Below, piece by piece: positions 51,241 through 63,139 of a stretch of 64,000 nt of DNA (position 1 is the first letter of the stretch; every line of letters starts with the position of its first letter). The stretch is from NCBI RefSeq assembly GCF_036898095.1, contig NC_090751.1, forward strand, positions 85,788,942-85,852,941. The letters run 5' to 3'. Below the pieces are notes generated by a model that saw only the letters and a program-made list of their open reading frames with translations, was not told the origin of the DNA and made no database searches. This DNA is from Palaemon carinicauda (taxonomy: Eukaryota; Arthropoda; Malacostraca; Decapoda; Palaemonidae). The translations under genes and the position numbers were made by a program.

Positions 51241-51859
51241 ACATTCAATACATGAGCTCAAACTAAAGCAAACCTCCAGGTTAAAGACAGTCTGATGGCA
51301 CTCGAACTGGATAGCACGAGCTCTTAAACGTGCGTGCATGAAGCTGAACCCTTAAGATCCGGCAAATCCTCTTCAGAGGCGGCTTGAGTTTATCACATGG
51401 AGAAGCTCTGAAGGCACTCTCTCCCCTTGACCTTGACAACAAACTACTATTCGCTTTCATTGTAGAGAACGAGGTTGATGGAATAGGCATGGGTAGAAAG
51501 GGAGGACAACAGCACTCACTTTTCTTGGAGGTGTCAGAAAAAACTTAAGCTATAGACAAAAGAACTGCAGAAGGTGAGGATCTGTGATAAACTTTACCTT
51601 ATCAAGTCTCAGGATGACCTGAGATGGTCACATTAGCCTTCTTTGTGTGGGATAAAGGATAAGGCATGCCCACTGTCTTAAAAGTTGTTAAGGGTAACAT
51701 GAGCTTCTCTGCTGACAGAATGCCATCAAACCCTAGGGAAGGCCACAGAGTCATTCACTAGGTCACCACGTGAAAAAAAGGGATCTCGTGCTCACTCCGA
51801 ATTATATGGGGCCTACTATCTCTCAAGGGGAAGCAGACAGGACCGCCTCCTTCAGAGAT
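51241..51859. other. Unassigned segment, possibly B2 gag
   Basis: About 0.6 kb between the LINE fragment and the CKECREW remnant. It would be gag N-terminal DNA of B2 by position, but I cannot align it to B1 by eye. Confidence 0.4.
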
Positions 51860-52095
51860 TGTCCATGTTAAATCAATCATTGCCTTTTTTCATCACCACA
51901 CTGGTGAGAGGTGAAGGAGAACTTTTGGAAGCTCGAGTACAGTTTTTCAGAACTCTAACTTTAAGGAAGACCCTTAAGGAAGAGAAAACCCCATTTGCCT
52001 TCTTCCTTCTCTTGCCATACTCCGGCCACTCTCTACACTCCTTGCAGGGTGACGACTCTGTAGTCATGACAATAAATGGGGATCCATTGAAATTC
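51860..52095 (-). pseudogene. DIRS gag N-terminal Cys-rich remnant (probably B2)
   Basis: Minus strand: a decayed GATCCCCAT (DPH) followed by SSPCKECREWPEYGKRRKKA. It matches the B1 gag signature (DPHTLC.., then CRECREW..FGRRRKKKS). Part of the cysteine set is mutated. It lies directly left of the Tigger border. Confidence 0.6.
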
Positions 52096-52114
52096 TGCTA
52101 ACAAAAAGCCTGTA

Positions 52115-52145
52115 CAGTGAGCCCTCGCTACTTCGCGGTTCGACC
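52115..52145 (+). repeat. Tigger left terminal inverted repeat
   Basis: CAGTGAGCCCTCGCTACTTC followed by GCGGTTCG, preceded by TA. The partner is expected right of DIRS B3, outside the window. Confidence 0.75.
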
Positions 52146-52609
52146 ATCGCGGATTCACCACTTCGCAGGTTTTTTTCATATCCCATATATATAAACATAT
52201 CGCGGATTTTTCGGAAATTTTAAAAATACCACGATATCTGAAGACCCCAAATACGATATTTTGTTACCTGTAATTCCATTAATACTTTAATTAGTAATAT
52301 CTGATCTTACTGATTGTTCATTGCATTACATATGACATATAATTCAATACAGAAAGAAATAAAACAAGAAAAGAGAATGTGATCATACGATAATTCAGTA
52401 CTGTATACAGTACGTAATAAAATTAAATCGAACATGAAACGCAAATCAGATGCAGTCATACCATATTAGAATGGTGTAAGGCTGCTGATGGCTACTACTG
52501 TACTACAAATGTAATGGATGTGCATCTTTTCCATGAATCTTTTGTATGTATACGTACGTAGTACTGCATCCAATAATATTCTTTGTTGCAAAAATCACAT
52601 CTCGAATAA

Positions 52610-52720
52610 GCGTACGAGAGAGAGAGAGAGACATATCCTACAACAAAACAAGCGTAAAATAGCTTACGTAAAGCTGTATTATTATTATTATTGTTGTTGT
52701 TATTGTTATTAAAATTATTA

Positions 52721-52760
<40 letters not shown>

Positions 52761-52812
52761 CATTATAATTATTATCATTATTTATTATTATTATTATCAT
52801 TATTATTACTGT
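52610..52812. repeat. (GA)n and (TTA)n microsatellites
   Basis: A short GA array at about 52,615-52,632 and a long TTA/TTG/TCA-type array at 52,676-52,810 in the 5' region of the Tigger. Confidence 0.9.
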
Positions 52813-53101
52813 ATACGTAGGGTACCTTGTACTTTGAATTGGTAACCTACGTAGCATATAAGACGGGTTGTGATTGGTTCAAGCGCTGATAGATGACGAA
52901 TCAGAACCTAAGTTTTGTAATCTAGCCTGTGATTCGTGTTTTGCCCGCATCTCCAACTTCCAGCATCTATTCGCGATCACTTTGTCTCCCGCCGTATCGC
53001 TGTGTAGATGTTGTTAAGTTATTGTGAACTTTAATCTGTGCTGTGCGTGACTATTTTAAGTTGAACTTTTTGTTGAACTTTCTGTTAAACCCTACTGTAC
53101 A

Positions 53102-54980
53102 ACGCCTCCTAAGCGTTCTGCTTCTACTAAGGCTGGTAGTGAGCCTAAACGCCACCGAAAGATGATGACGATTGCTGAGAAGGTGACGCTTCTCGATATG
53201 TTAAAAGACGGTAGAAGTTACGCGGCCGCAGCCCGCCATTTTGGAGTCAAAGAATCCACCGTTCGCTATATCAAGAAGGACGAGGCGAACATTAGAAAGA
53301 CGGCTACCATCACCTTTAGCAGATCAGCGAAGCGAGTCGTTACCACGCGTAATAAAACGATCGTACGCATGGAAGGTGCTTTAGCAGTGTGGATTGCCGA
53401 CTGCCGGAAGAACACAGCCTTGGATACGAACACCATCCGAACCAAGGCTTTGAGCTTGTATTAGAATTTTGCGGCAAAGAAACCTCAAGACGACGATGGC
53501 GACCATGCTGAAGAAGATGATGATATAGAGGAACCTCAACCAGGGACATCCACTGATTCCCAGCCTCAGAAACAACGTTTTTCCGCCAGCAAAGGATGGT
53601 TCGCGAAGTTTCAGAAACGCTTTGCCCTGAAAAGCGTTTCCCTGCATGGCGAGGCTGCTTCCGCTGCCACTGCCGCTGCTGAAACTTACGTGAACGAGAC
53701 ATTCAAGAATATTATCGCCGAAGGTGGATACAAGCCGGAAAAAGTGTTTAATATGGATGAGACCGGCTTGTTTTGGAAGAGAATGCCGTCGCGAACTTTC
53801 CTGTTCAAAGAAGAAGCCAAAGCCTCTGGCTTTAAAGCATTCAAGGATCGCGTTACCCTCGTGATGTGTGGCAATGCTGCTGGATTTTTGCTAAAGCCGA
53901 GGCTTATTTACAAGTCGAAAAATCCTTGCGCTTTGAAAAATAAGAATAAGAATCTCCTTCCCGTGTACTGGATGCATAATCCAAAAGTATAGATTACGAA
54001 GATGCTGACCTCCAACTGGTTCCACCAGTGTTTCATCCAGCAAGTCAGTCAATATCTCTCAGAGAAGGGCTTGCCATTTAAGATCCTTCTCCTTATGGAT
54101 AACGCTGGTGGACACGCAACTGACCTGTCGCGTGAGGGCGTTCAGGTTGAGTTCCTGCCACCCAACACCACATCATTAATTCAACCGATGGACCAGGGGG
54201 TTATCAGGGCGTTCAAGGCCCTCTACACGAAGAATACCTTGGCGGACCTCGTTGCGTGTGTGGATGCTGCCCAAGAAGAGGAAGATGAAGATTTTAATTT
54301 GAAGGCGTACTGGCGGCAGTACACCATAGCCACGTGCCTGCAGAACATTCAGAAAGCACTGCAAGAAATGAAACCTGAAACCGTGAATGCGAGCTGGAAG
54401 AAGTTGTGGCCCCAGATTGTTTACGACGACGAGGGATTTACTCCGTCTGAAATCCAACACTCTGCAATACGCAAATCTGTGCAGTTGGCTGCGATAATTG
54501 GAGGTGACGGGTTTGGCGACATGACGACTGAAGACGTCGACGAGTTGTTGGACTGCCATTCCGAGCCGCTAACTGACAAATGACCTAGAAGACCTGACGA
54601 AATCGGCCAGTGAAGAAGAGAGCTAAACACAGGAAGAGACCCAAGAAAATGTCGAAGAAACGGGCTTAACATTAGAACGGCTTGCCAAGGTCTGCAACCA
54701 TATAAAGGAGGTGAAAGAAATGTTGCAAGAGTGGGACGAGGATATGGTTCGTTCTACGCAATTCTGCAACAAAATCGATGAAGACATGACTCCCTACAGG
54801 ATGCTCTTAGAGCGAAAAAAGAAGCAGCGGCAGCAACTTCCGATCACAATGTTCTTCCAGCCTCGCAAAAAAGAGCCAGTTCCTGCTGCTAGTACGCCTT
54901 CGGAAGAAATTGAAGAAGTTTCCCAGGAAGAAGTTGAAGAGGTGTCCCAGGAAAAGACACCTCCGTCTGAAGAGACGTAA
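53102..54980 (+). pseudogene. Tigger-type transposase pseudogene
   Basis: N-terminal CENP-B/psq-like helix-turn-helix (MMTIAEKVTLLDMLKDG, STVRYIKK), a second HTH (ALAVWIADCRKN), then the DDE/D domain: FNMDETGLFWKR (first Asp, about 53,755), LLLMDNAGGHATD (second, about 54,090) and LIQPMDQGVIRAFK (third, about 54,190). The C-terminus with MTPYRMLLERKKK and ITMFFQPRKK ends at 54,980. Defects: the expected start PPKRSAS is preceded by ACG instead of ATG at 53,102, stops at about 53,462, 53,990 and 54,625, and a frameshift near 54,575. It cannot make a full transposase. Confidence 0.92.
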
Positions 54981-55140
54981 AATACTATCATTGGCTGCCC
55001 AGTAGAAGACATCATCAGCTTCATCATCATCATTTCTACTGTGCAGCAAATTCATCGCCATCATCATTCAAGTTTTTCTTGAACTTCTTTCATGGTGAGT
55101 ACAGTAAGAATCTTTATTTTATACTTTAATATTCTAACAT

Positions 55141-55211
55141 TTTAATATTTGTGCCTGTTTTAGTTTAGTACTGTATGCATTAAGTTAAAGGGAAGGTTTT
55201 AAAAGTCTGAA
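55141..55211 (+). repeat. Direct repeat in Tigger 3' region, copy 1
   Basis: TTTAATATTTGTGCCTGTTT..TTTTAAAAGTCTGAA recurs, with insertions, at 55,783-55,900. Copy 2 ends exactly at the DIRS B3 border. Confidence 0.85.
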
Positions 55212-55277
55212 GAGTATACATGTTATAACCTATCATATTTTTTTTGTTTAAAATTTACATTTACGGACGTAAAACAA

Positions 55278-55278
<1 letters not shown>

Positions 55279-55338
<60 letters not shown>
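55279..55338. repeat. (CT)n microsatellite
   Basis: Long CT dinucleotide array. Confidence 0.97.
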
Positions 55339-55340
<2 letters not shown>

Positions 55341-55515
55341 AATTGTTTTCCTGCTTTGCTACGTATGTATGATTTTATATAGATACGGTAAATAATATTT
55401 GTAATGACATATTTTCTAAAAGCTTTAACTGTAATACTGTATCATTATTTATCGCTTTCATCATGCGCGTTAAATGCCTTCTTTATTTATTGAGCGTGGT
55501 TGTTTACTGAGTGTA

Positions 55516-55551
55516 CTTTATGACGCCGTCGTTTCAGGCGGCGTCATAAAG
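55516..55551. repeat. Perfect 13-bp hairpin
   Basis: CTTTATGACGCCG and CGGCGTCATAAAG form a perfect stem around a 10-nt loop. It lies between the two direct repeats of the Tigger 3' region. Confidence 0.9.
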
Positions 55552-55782
55552 AAAAACATTTCATTTGGAAGTCCTAAGAAAAATTAAGTAAAACATTGGT
55601 AATAACAAAATCAACATACTGTATAATCAATATAATTGATGCAAAAACTAACCTATACACAGATGTGTACACTAAATGCGTTTGTTTCTTCATTATGATC
55701 AGAGAAACGTATACAAAACATTGGTTGCCATTTTTTATCGTGCTTTTTGGCGTGTTTAGGAAACGCATGATATAAAATCGCC

Positions 55783-55900
55783 TTTAATATTTGTGCCTGT
55801 TTTAGTTTAGGGTACTGTAGTACATGCATTAAGTGTTCTGTACAATAAAGGGTAGTTTGTTAACAGTACTACGTACAAGGGAAAGTTTTAAAAGTCTGAA
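55783..55900 (+). repeat. Direct repeat in Tigger 3' region, copy 2
   Basis: Longer version of 55,141-55,211 with about 45 extra bases inside. It is cut by DIRS B3 directly after GTCTGAA, whereas copy 1 continues GAGTATACATG. Confidence 0.85.
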
Positions 55901-55953
55901 TATGACAAATTCGAAGATAATTTGTATTTTTCCTAACCATACAAACCTTAGCT

Positions 55954-56110
55954 ATTTACAAAGGGTATTACTTTTAGCGTAGCTGAAATGGCGAGCCATT
56001 AGAATTTAACGAGGGTGTATTACCCCCGCGCTAGTTAGCGGGGGGGTAGGGGAGTGGTAGCTAGCTACCCCTCCTCCCCCTCACACACAGGTGAATACTC
56101 ACTTTCACTT
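55954..56110. repeat. B3 left inverted terminal repeat
   Basis: 157 bp, no mismatch seen against the reverse complement of 63,844-64,000. The repeat starts at 55,951 by analogy with B1. Confidence 0.95.
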
Positions 56111-56156
56111 AGAGGTAGGACTTGTCTTGGGGGACAGGGCTGGCGGGCAAATATGT

Positions 56157-56257
56157 GTAAATAGCTAAGGTTTGTATGGTTAGGAAAAATACAAATTATC
56201 TTCGAATTTGTCATTTGTTCCGTAACCGAAATACAAACCACGCTATTTACAAAGGGT
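56157..56257. repeat. B3 internal complementary region
   Basis: Same as B1 8,697-8,797. The left half complements the B3 left tip exactly over GACAAATTCGAAGATAATTT; the right half predicts the right tip beyond 64,000. Confidence 0.92.
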
Positions 56258-56733
56258 GACTTATCCCTTAGGAAGGGTGGAAAGTCCCCAGCCATACTGG
56301 CTTTGGCTTTACCCGGGGACTCAGAATCCGAGTGAGTCGCACTCGAGAAAAGGAGTCCCTGCACCTCACAAGTTCCTTGCACCGCAAGGAACCATGTGGC
56401 CTACGTAAGCTTGTGTGTGAAGGAAGAAGTGTGACCCGTCTTAGGCAGTTGACCTGGAGTTCCAGAAGGAACTCTGGGTTAAGACGTTCCCAATACCACC
56501 TCGTCAGGGTATGGGGGACGCGACAGTATTGACTCAATACTCGGAACACAAGGAAGCATGGTTTACCTGCAGAGGTTCGAGGTCAGCTATGCAGAGACCA
56601 GGATGCTGCTTCCCCGTAGAGGGGATGATGAAGAAAGAAGTAAGGGCCAGACATACTTCTTTCGTTCATGCAGACTAAAACCTGATAACAATGCCCTCAA
56701 CCTTCTGCTACCTGTCCAAAAAGGAGCCTGAGG

Positions 56734-57660
56734 TTAGACCAGCTGTTGTGTAGCCACCACAGAGCGATAGAACACGTATCGAGACTCCTGTGGGTCACGC
56801 CCTGCAGGAAGCGGGCTGCGAAGGTCATCAGACGCTTCCAGACTCCAGCTTGTAGCACCTGCGTCACAGAGTAGTATTACTCGAAGGCGAGGGACGTTGC
56901 GATGTATCCAACATCGTGCTGTAGGGCGACGTGACGGGGGAGGGTCTGAAGACAGGTCGAGATGAATGTCCTTGAGTCCGGGCTGAAGAGGTATACTGGT
57001 GACTCTCCCCCCATGTCCTCCTTGTGTTCCCAAATCGGCTGCAACTGAGGCCAAACTGCAGCTGTTCCCAGCGCTAACCTCTCGATTCCTGTACTGGCAA
57101 GAAAGAGAAGGTCTTGGGACATCAGACACAGAATGGAGACTCAAAATCTTGAATGAATCGGACCGAAGGGTCGGGACCCTCAGATTCTGAGTCTAGCCAA
57201 CAACTCAGGAGCGAGCCTGAATGTTGCCTTCCCCTCTTCCTTAGAAAGGGGGGGAGTAGTAAGAGACCAAGAAGATTGCTCACACACTGGCCGTGGCCAG
57301 AGTGAGCAGAAGACCCAGGGCGGAATACAATCCGAGGCCTGTCGTAAAAGGGTCTTGAGAAGATCTCTTAAAGGACTAAAAGTCCAAGCCATGCTCCAAG
57401 TTGGAGGTCTTCCTCCGACTAGGGCAGGGACGATCGTAGCTTCGCATGAGCGAGGATAGATCCAGCGGGCAGGAAAAAGTTATTCCTTTAAGCCTGAAGG
57501 TCAGGGAAAGGCTGAGCGACAGGCTTCATTGCCAAGAGCGGAAAGGAGTTTCCTCCCGCCGAAAGGCAATAAGACCGTTATTGCTGGAGAAGAGGCCTCA
57601 CGGGAAGAAGTATATCTCCCACGGCACCAACCACCTTAGACTCTTCACTTTGCCTGGGAG
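56734..57660 (-). pseudogene. B3 tyrosine recombinase remnant
   Basis: Same order as B1 9,272-10,200, about 80 percent or less alike, with many indels. Recognisable pieces include the C-terminal SVVATQQLV and a frame-shifted form of the Tyr region (LPAGRDP in another frame). The HDVR box is destroyed. No functional product. Confidence 0.8.
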
Positions 57661-59560
57661 ACCCCTGTGGATGACTATCGCAGATGACGCGACCTCCGTA
57701 CCGCGACTGTAGCGGGTTGTCTCTTCTAGAGGAGGAAGCGTAGTGTCTCCAGGCATGAAGCCGAAGCGACGCCCCGGTTCGGGAGAGATGTCGCAGTGTG
57801 GTTGCTTGAGTAGTCTGCGCCGTGGGAGAAGCTCTCCCGGGAGTTCCGTCAGGGGAAGCAGAGGGTCCAGAAACCGTTCTGCACATAGTCCCAGTGGAGC
57901 TCTCCCATTGAAAGGTTGACAGACAACCTGGTTTTGTTGAGACCCATTGTCCGCAGACAAAAAGGAGGGAAGACGCAGGCGTCGAAGTTGTCCCACCATC
58001 ACCGGAATGCATCTTGCCAGAGTCTCGGGGTCTGAGACTGGGGGGAAAACTAGCGGAAGCTTGAGGTTCCAAGCTGTCGCGATCAGGTCCCCCAGACCAG
58101 CACTTGCTGGTTACCCAAGGTCAAAGACCCCTAGGTACACTCTCTCTATGAGGCTCTGCTCGGATAGTCTGAGAGAGACATTCCCCTGCCTGGAATGAGA
58201 GAGCCGATGGTGGAATTGAGAGAATCTCAATCATCCCGATATCTCTACTGCAAGATGTGAAGGTGTGAAAATGCGTCCCCTGCTGGTTAGCATGAAGTCG
58301 ACACGCAACGGGGCGACTTGGCAGGAGCGGTAGGATCTGAAGAGGGGCCAGACTAAGGCCCTTAAGCCTGCCTGAATGATGGAGAGGTATCCTTCAGGTC
58401 TTGACCATAGGCCTGGACCGGAACATGCCCCCCCCCCCCTTTCCTTTGGCGAGTCCGAGAACCGCATCAAGAATGTGGGGAAAGGACGAGAATATCCACT
58501 ACCATCAAGAGGCTCCATAGGTCAACACCCATTGCAGGTTTAATAGTTCCGCTGGTCCCATAGGGCCAGGGAGTCCGGTTAAACATTGCCTGAAGCCACC
58601 GGAACTTGGATCGCCCCACATGGAACTTATCCTGAGGCGACCGTTCGGACTATAAACGGGTCAATGAGGAAAGAAGAACTAGGAAACGTTCCAAGGTAGG
58701 GCTGAAAACTCTGCTTGACTGAGAACAGGTACTGCGACTCTCCTCAGTCTTGCCACGGTGAACCGAAAGGAAGGCTCGGAGGATGTGGTAACAGAATCTG
58801 GCGTCCCCAGGTGGTCACCCATCCAAGTACCGACGTTGCTTAACCTCGCTGGACGGACGAGAAGCGGGGTTTCCAACGTGGTAAGGCGGTTGACTCAATA
58901 TCATGGCCAGATACTCCAGATGTTGAGGCAGAGGAAGAGAAGGCTCCAAGCAAAATACCATGAGCCCACACTCATGGTCAGCATTCGGAAGCTTTTCCCG
59001 GCGCTGAATCAGGTCGAAACCCGAGCCTACCGGAGTTGACCAGCCCTCCAAACAGCAGAGGAGGCGGAAGTCTGCACCTGAGCGGCCAAGAGGAAGGCAG
59101 GGAGAGTTCTCTGGGGAAACAAACCTGCTATGCCACGGCGGGATAGCCACACTGCATCATAAGCAGGAATACTTGCAGTTTAGGCTGAATTCGACGAGCA
59201 CCCTGGAAGATGGATGGAATGGAAACTGAAAGTACCCGTCCTTCCGATCCAGGGTTAAAGGAGTCCTGTCGCCTCGTTACCAGTCTGATCGATTCTGCTG
59301 GTCTACGCTGGCCGAAGTTTGTTCGACAAACTTGATCAGGGCTGAGAGGTCGACTATGGACGTCCCCTCTCAGATCCTTCCTTACAAGAAAGGATCGACT
59401 GAGGGGGCCGGGGGTGAAGCCGTCGATGATCCTAAGGAAGACCTTCGCCTAAGGTATGGATCATTCTGCCCAACCGGGCAACTCTGCTGATGCTATGGCA
59501 TAGAGGTTCAGAGACACTGAATTCGCTGACAGAGACGGCAGGCGCGATATCCTTGGCTAC
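57578..59560 (-). pseudogene. B3 RT / RNase H / methyltransferase-like remnant
   Basis: DNA follows B1 10,150-12,100 in order, but with frequent indels. Pieces such as ELPGELLPRRRLLKQPHCDI (methyltransferase-like end) and a degraded palm region near 59,200-59,400 are recognisable. No frame holds the YxDD or RNase H set. Confidence 0.78.
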
Positions 59561-59674
59561 TCACAGAGATTGTGCGGGAATGGGCATCGGGAAGCTGTCA
59601 TTCGGATGAGTAACCTTAAGCATCCTCCCGGCGAAAAAACCTGCAATCCTAGAGTTCGTGAACTCCTTTTAGGA

Positions 59675-60512
59675 CTATGCCCCCCCCGGGGGAGTCTCCC
59701 GTGCCATCTGTTCCTGACAGGAGGAAACTGCAATTGGACACCTTGTCCCAGTTGTCGTAGCCGATAACTTAGGCCGACGTGGTTGAAAGAAAAGGGAGCT
59801 GGAGCCCTGCAGAGTCTGGAAGAAAGCGCCTTGGAGGAGTGAAACCGGAAGTCGATTTACTCCGCACAGCAGATGTTTAAGTCTCTGTCCTTGGGCAAAG
59901 ACAAAACTCTTCTCAAGGATGGAAGGGTGTCTGAGGTCGTTGACCTCCACAGATGAGACACCCGAAGGAAGCCTTCAGTCAGTGCGTCCAGATGGTACAA
60001 CATCGAGCTTGTCCGCAAGTAGATACTTAACGACGAAAGGCCAAGGTGCCTGAGCTCGAGAGGAGGAAAGTACCCTTGATCTTCCTGTAGCTTCCTTGAA
60101 CCAAACCTCGGGCCGTAACCGAGGAGGGAAAGAACCTGGTAAGCTCCCAGAGGAAGAGGTAAGCAGTCACCCCTTGTCCGATGGAGAAATCTTCAACGGA
60201 AAGCCCCCCCGCCAAAAATCCTTCCAGGGCGGGAGAAGGAGAGAGTACTAGTGCAGGAGAGGGGACCCTCGAGACCGACCTCTTGGGAACCAACTTCGCC
60301 CTGGGGGAAGTCACCACGAAGTCCACTCCTCTCTTTCTCTTCAGCGTAGGAGAGACAGCCGCTGGTTTGTTACCCTGGCCGGTGAGTGCTGGTTTCATAA
60401 ACCTCATTAACGCCCGTGCCAGCGGATCAAACCATGTCTGCTGCTCCAAGGACACAGAGTCCGAAATCCTCGCTAAGGTGAAAGGGATCGGGCGATCCTT
60501 TGGAGAGGACAC
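59675..60512 (-). pseudogene. B3 gag, main part (truncated)
   Basis: 60,512-60,250 is close to B1 (SSPKDRPIPFTLARISDSVS, KRKRGVDFVVTSPRAKL) and then breaks abruptly at about 60,228. 59,950-59,675 holds a poorly preserved late gag piece. The capsid-like FLDW/WLGSL region is missing or unrecognisable. Confidence 0.8.
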
Positions 60513-60699
60513 GACGGTTCCTGCCTGAAAAGAAGGTGGGAAGAATGCTGTACTGACCTGTCTTCGTCCTGCACTACCAACCTGTGCTTGGATGGAGGTG
60601 ATCCCGAGTGCCGCCTAGGAGCACGCGTCCCTGCTGCTACCACCGGCTGTGGAATTCGCCGCGAACTATGGTCGCGCGAGAGCGAACGGTCGCGCAAAG

Positions 60700-60940
60700 G
60701 CGAATGGTCGCGCGGGCGCACAGGCGAGTGGTCGCGCGGGCGCGCAGGCGAGCGGTCGTGAGGGCGCGCAGGCGAGCGGTCGCGCGGGCGTGCAGGCGAG
60801 CGATCGCGCGGGCGCGCAGGCGAGCGATCGCGCGGGGCGAGCGATCGCGCGGGCGCGCAGGCGAGCGATCGCGCGGGCGAGCGATCGCGCGGGCGCGCAG
60901 GCGAGCGATCGCGCGGGCGCGCAGGCGAATGGGCGTGACG
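60700..60940. repeat. 24-bp GC-rich tandem repeat in B3
   Basis: Nearly the same array as B1 13,960-14,100 (GCGATCGCGCGGGCGC units), with a few shortened units. Confidence 0.9.
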
Positions 60941-61012
60941 GCGAGGGATCGTGCTGCCGCGTAGGTGAAGAAGATCGCTGGCGGTAAGCGATGGCGAGCA
61001 GCATGTGTAGGT

Positions 61013-61670
61013 GAATGATCGCGTGATAGGGTGCGATGGTGATCAGCATCCGCAAGAGGGCGATCGTTCAGGGTTGTGCGATGAGGAGCAGCATGCGAAG
61101 CGGGCAATCGTTCAGGGTTGTGCGATGGCGAGCAGCATGCGCAGGTGAATGATCGCGTGAAAGGGTGCGATGGTGATCAGCATCCGCAAGAGGGCGATCG
61201 TTCAGGGTTGTGCGATGAGGAGCAGCATGCGAAGCGGGCAATCGTTCAGGGTTGTGCGATGGCGAGCAGCATGCGCAGGTGAATGATCGCGTGAAAGGGT
61301 GCGATGGTGATCAGCATCCGCAAGAGGGCGATCGTTCAGGGTTGTGCGATGAGGAGCAGCATGCGAAGCGGGCAATCGTTCAGGGTTGTGCGATGGCGAG
61401 CAGCATGCGCAGGTGAATGATCGCGTGAAAGGGTGCGATGGTGATCAGCATCCGCAAGAGGGCGATCGTTCAGGGTTGTGCGATGAGGAGCAGCATGCGA
61501 AGCGGGCAATCGTTCAGGGTTGTGCGATGGCGAGCAGCATGCGCAGGTGAATGATCGCGTGAAAGGGTGCGATGGTGATCAGCATCCGCAAGAGGGCGAT
61601 CGTTCAGGGTTGTGCGATGAGGAGCAGCATGCGAAGCGGGCAATCGTTCAGGGTTGTGCGATGGCGCGAT
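61013..61670. repeat. 134-bp tandem repeat in B3
   Basis: Five units starting at about 61,013, 61,147, 61,281, 61,415 and 61,549. Each resembles the 135-bp period of B1 but lacks one base (GCATGCGAAGCGGGC against GCATGCGTAAGCGGGC). Confidence 0.92.
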
Positions 61671-62000
61671 GGCGATCAGCATCCGCAGTTGAGGGTCGCG
61701 CGATGGCGATCAGCATCCGCAGTTGAGGGTCGCGCGATGGCGATCAGCATCCGCAGTTGAGGGTCGCGCGATGGCGATCAGCATCCGCAGTTGAGGGTCG
61801 CGCGATGGCGATCAGCATCCGCAGTTGAGGGTCGCGCGATGGCGATCAGCATCCGCAGTTGAGGGTCGCGCGATGGCGATCAGCATCCGCAGTTGAGGGT
61901 CGCGCGATGGCGATCAGCATCCGCAGTTGAGGGTCGCGCGATGGCGATCAGCATCTGCAGTTGAGGGTCGCGCGATGGCGATCAGCATCCGCAGTTGAGC
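61665..62000. repeat. 34-bp tandem repeat in B3
   Basis: Nine or ten units of GCGATGGCGATCAGCATCCG plus CAGTTGAGGGTCGC. Almost perfect copies, so the expansion is recent. The period breaks the frame. Confidence 0.93.
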
Positions 62001-62079
62001 TAGTAGCTGGCGAACCATGTTCCTTCAGAAGTGTTGGAGAACGTTGGCGTGCCAGCTGTAACACACGTGGGCGATCCGG

Positions 62080-62205
62080 AGATCGCTGGCGAGCTGATGA
62101 TCGCTGACGAGCTGACGATCGCTGACGAGCTGATGATCGCTGACGAGCTGATGATCGCTGACGAGCTGATGATCGCTGACGAGCTGATGATCGCTGACGA
62201 GCAGA
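62080..62205. repeat. 18-bp tandem repeat in B3
   Basis: Seven or so units of GATCGCTGACGAGCTGAT, the counterpart of B1 14,760-14,840. Confidence 0.9.
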
Positions 62206-63139
62206 AGGCTACGCGTGGAAGCCCGCGCAAAGAAGAAGAGTCCTTGACCCCGACCTGAACCTAAGTTCTAGATCGCGAGGGCGAACGTGGGCGCACAGGG
62301 CACGTAACAGGAACTGCAGGGAAGATCATCTGAAAGCGCTGACGAACAGGAGAGCGCTGACGAACAGAAGGGCGCGCAGGGAAACCCTGACACGCAAGGG
62401 AAGAACCCCCGTGGGGGCAACCCTTTGCCCCGAAGGGATCGTTGTCCGCCGGGAGACTGATGTCCGTCGGAAGACCGCTGTCCGTCGGGAAGACCGTTGT
62501 CCGTCGGGAAGACCGTTGCCCGTCGGAAGACGAGATTAGACTGCTGTCCATCTGCACCAAGACGGAAGATCGAGAAAAAGAAGTTGTAGGCTGCAAACGG
62601 AGATTCAAAAAGGCGCCTCAAACACCCTTATAGGGAGATGAGAGGCCCTTACGACGAGGCGGACGGAGGGCCTTACGGCGAGGGAGGCCAACAGCAACAG
62701 CAACAGAAGAAACCTCCGAAGAGGAGTCTCTATGAGTGTACTCTCTCGCGAACGAAAGAGAAACACTTCGTGGAAGAGACTGGTCAGCCAGTGACCTAAA
62801 AGGGGCAATCCTCCGAAGAGGAGCTCCTGCAGTTGCCCAGCCCCTTGAGCGAAACTGCAGGTGCGACCGCTCAGCACCAAGAGCATAGTCGCACGAAAAA
62901 AAAAAAGGCAAGAGAAGAACCCCCCAAAAGAGGAAAAGCTCAAGCCTGGACAGGAAAAAACTTCCCTCGGAAGGAAAGTTATCCGCCCAAGGAGGCAAGC
63001 CTCCTGACTGTTCTAAAATGAACTGGAGAGCTGTCCGTCGACACGGGAGTACTACCAGTAGAAGGAGACACGCCCCTGACGACAATACAAGGGGGAGGCA
63101 GCAACAGCCGAATCCCCAGGACTCAACCAGACAGCTCAC

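Larger units (their letters stand above)
44179..52112 (-). mobile_element. DIRS retrotransposon B2 (family B), decayed and interrupted
   Basis: Left tip at 44,179 (ATGACAAATTC) and circle-junction copy at 44,378-44,478 as in B1. Recombinase, RT/RNase H and gag remnants follow to about 49,951. A LINE fragment (about 49,990-51,240) then interrupts it. A gag N-terminal Cys/CKECREW remnant at 51,860-52,095 suggests that B2 continues to 52,112, where a Tigger transposon starts. The right inverted repeat is not in the window and should lie beyond the Tigger. The continuity from 49,951 to 52,112 is inferred. Older than B1: several frameshifts and a shortened left repeat. Confidence 0.8.
52115..55898 (+). 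mobile_element. Tigger/pogo-type DNA transposon, interrupted by DIRS B3
   Basis: Begins CAGTGAGCCCTCGCTACTTC at 52,115 right after a TA (52,113-52,114), the terminal-repeat style and TA target of Tigger elements. It contains a decayed transposase gene (53,102-54,980). The right terminal repeat is not in the window: the 3' part is cut by DIRS B3 at 55,899 and should resume beyond it. AT-rich flanks contain TTA and CT microsatellites. Confidence 0.85.
60473..63139 (-). pseudogene. B3 gag N-terminal SR-repeat region
   Basis: Counterpart of B1 13,738-15,460. The start of the reading (RRIPQPVVAAGTRAPRRHSG, RDRSPARPRDRSPARP) is open, but the 134-bp and 34-bp repeats from 61,013 on break the frame. 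The far end (62,600-62,700, RRKALRPPRRKG) again aligns with B1 near 15,400. The Cys-rich N-terminus was not found. Confidence 0.75.

Noticed and set aside
61665..62000. Regular 34-bp direct repeats resembling a CRISPR array
   Set aside because: Units are head to tail with no unique spacers, lie inside a retrotransposon gag region and the genome is eukaryotic.
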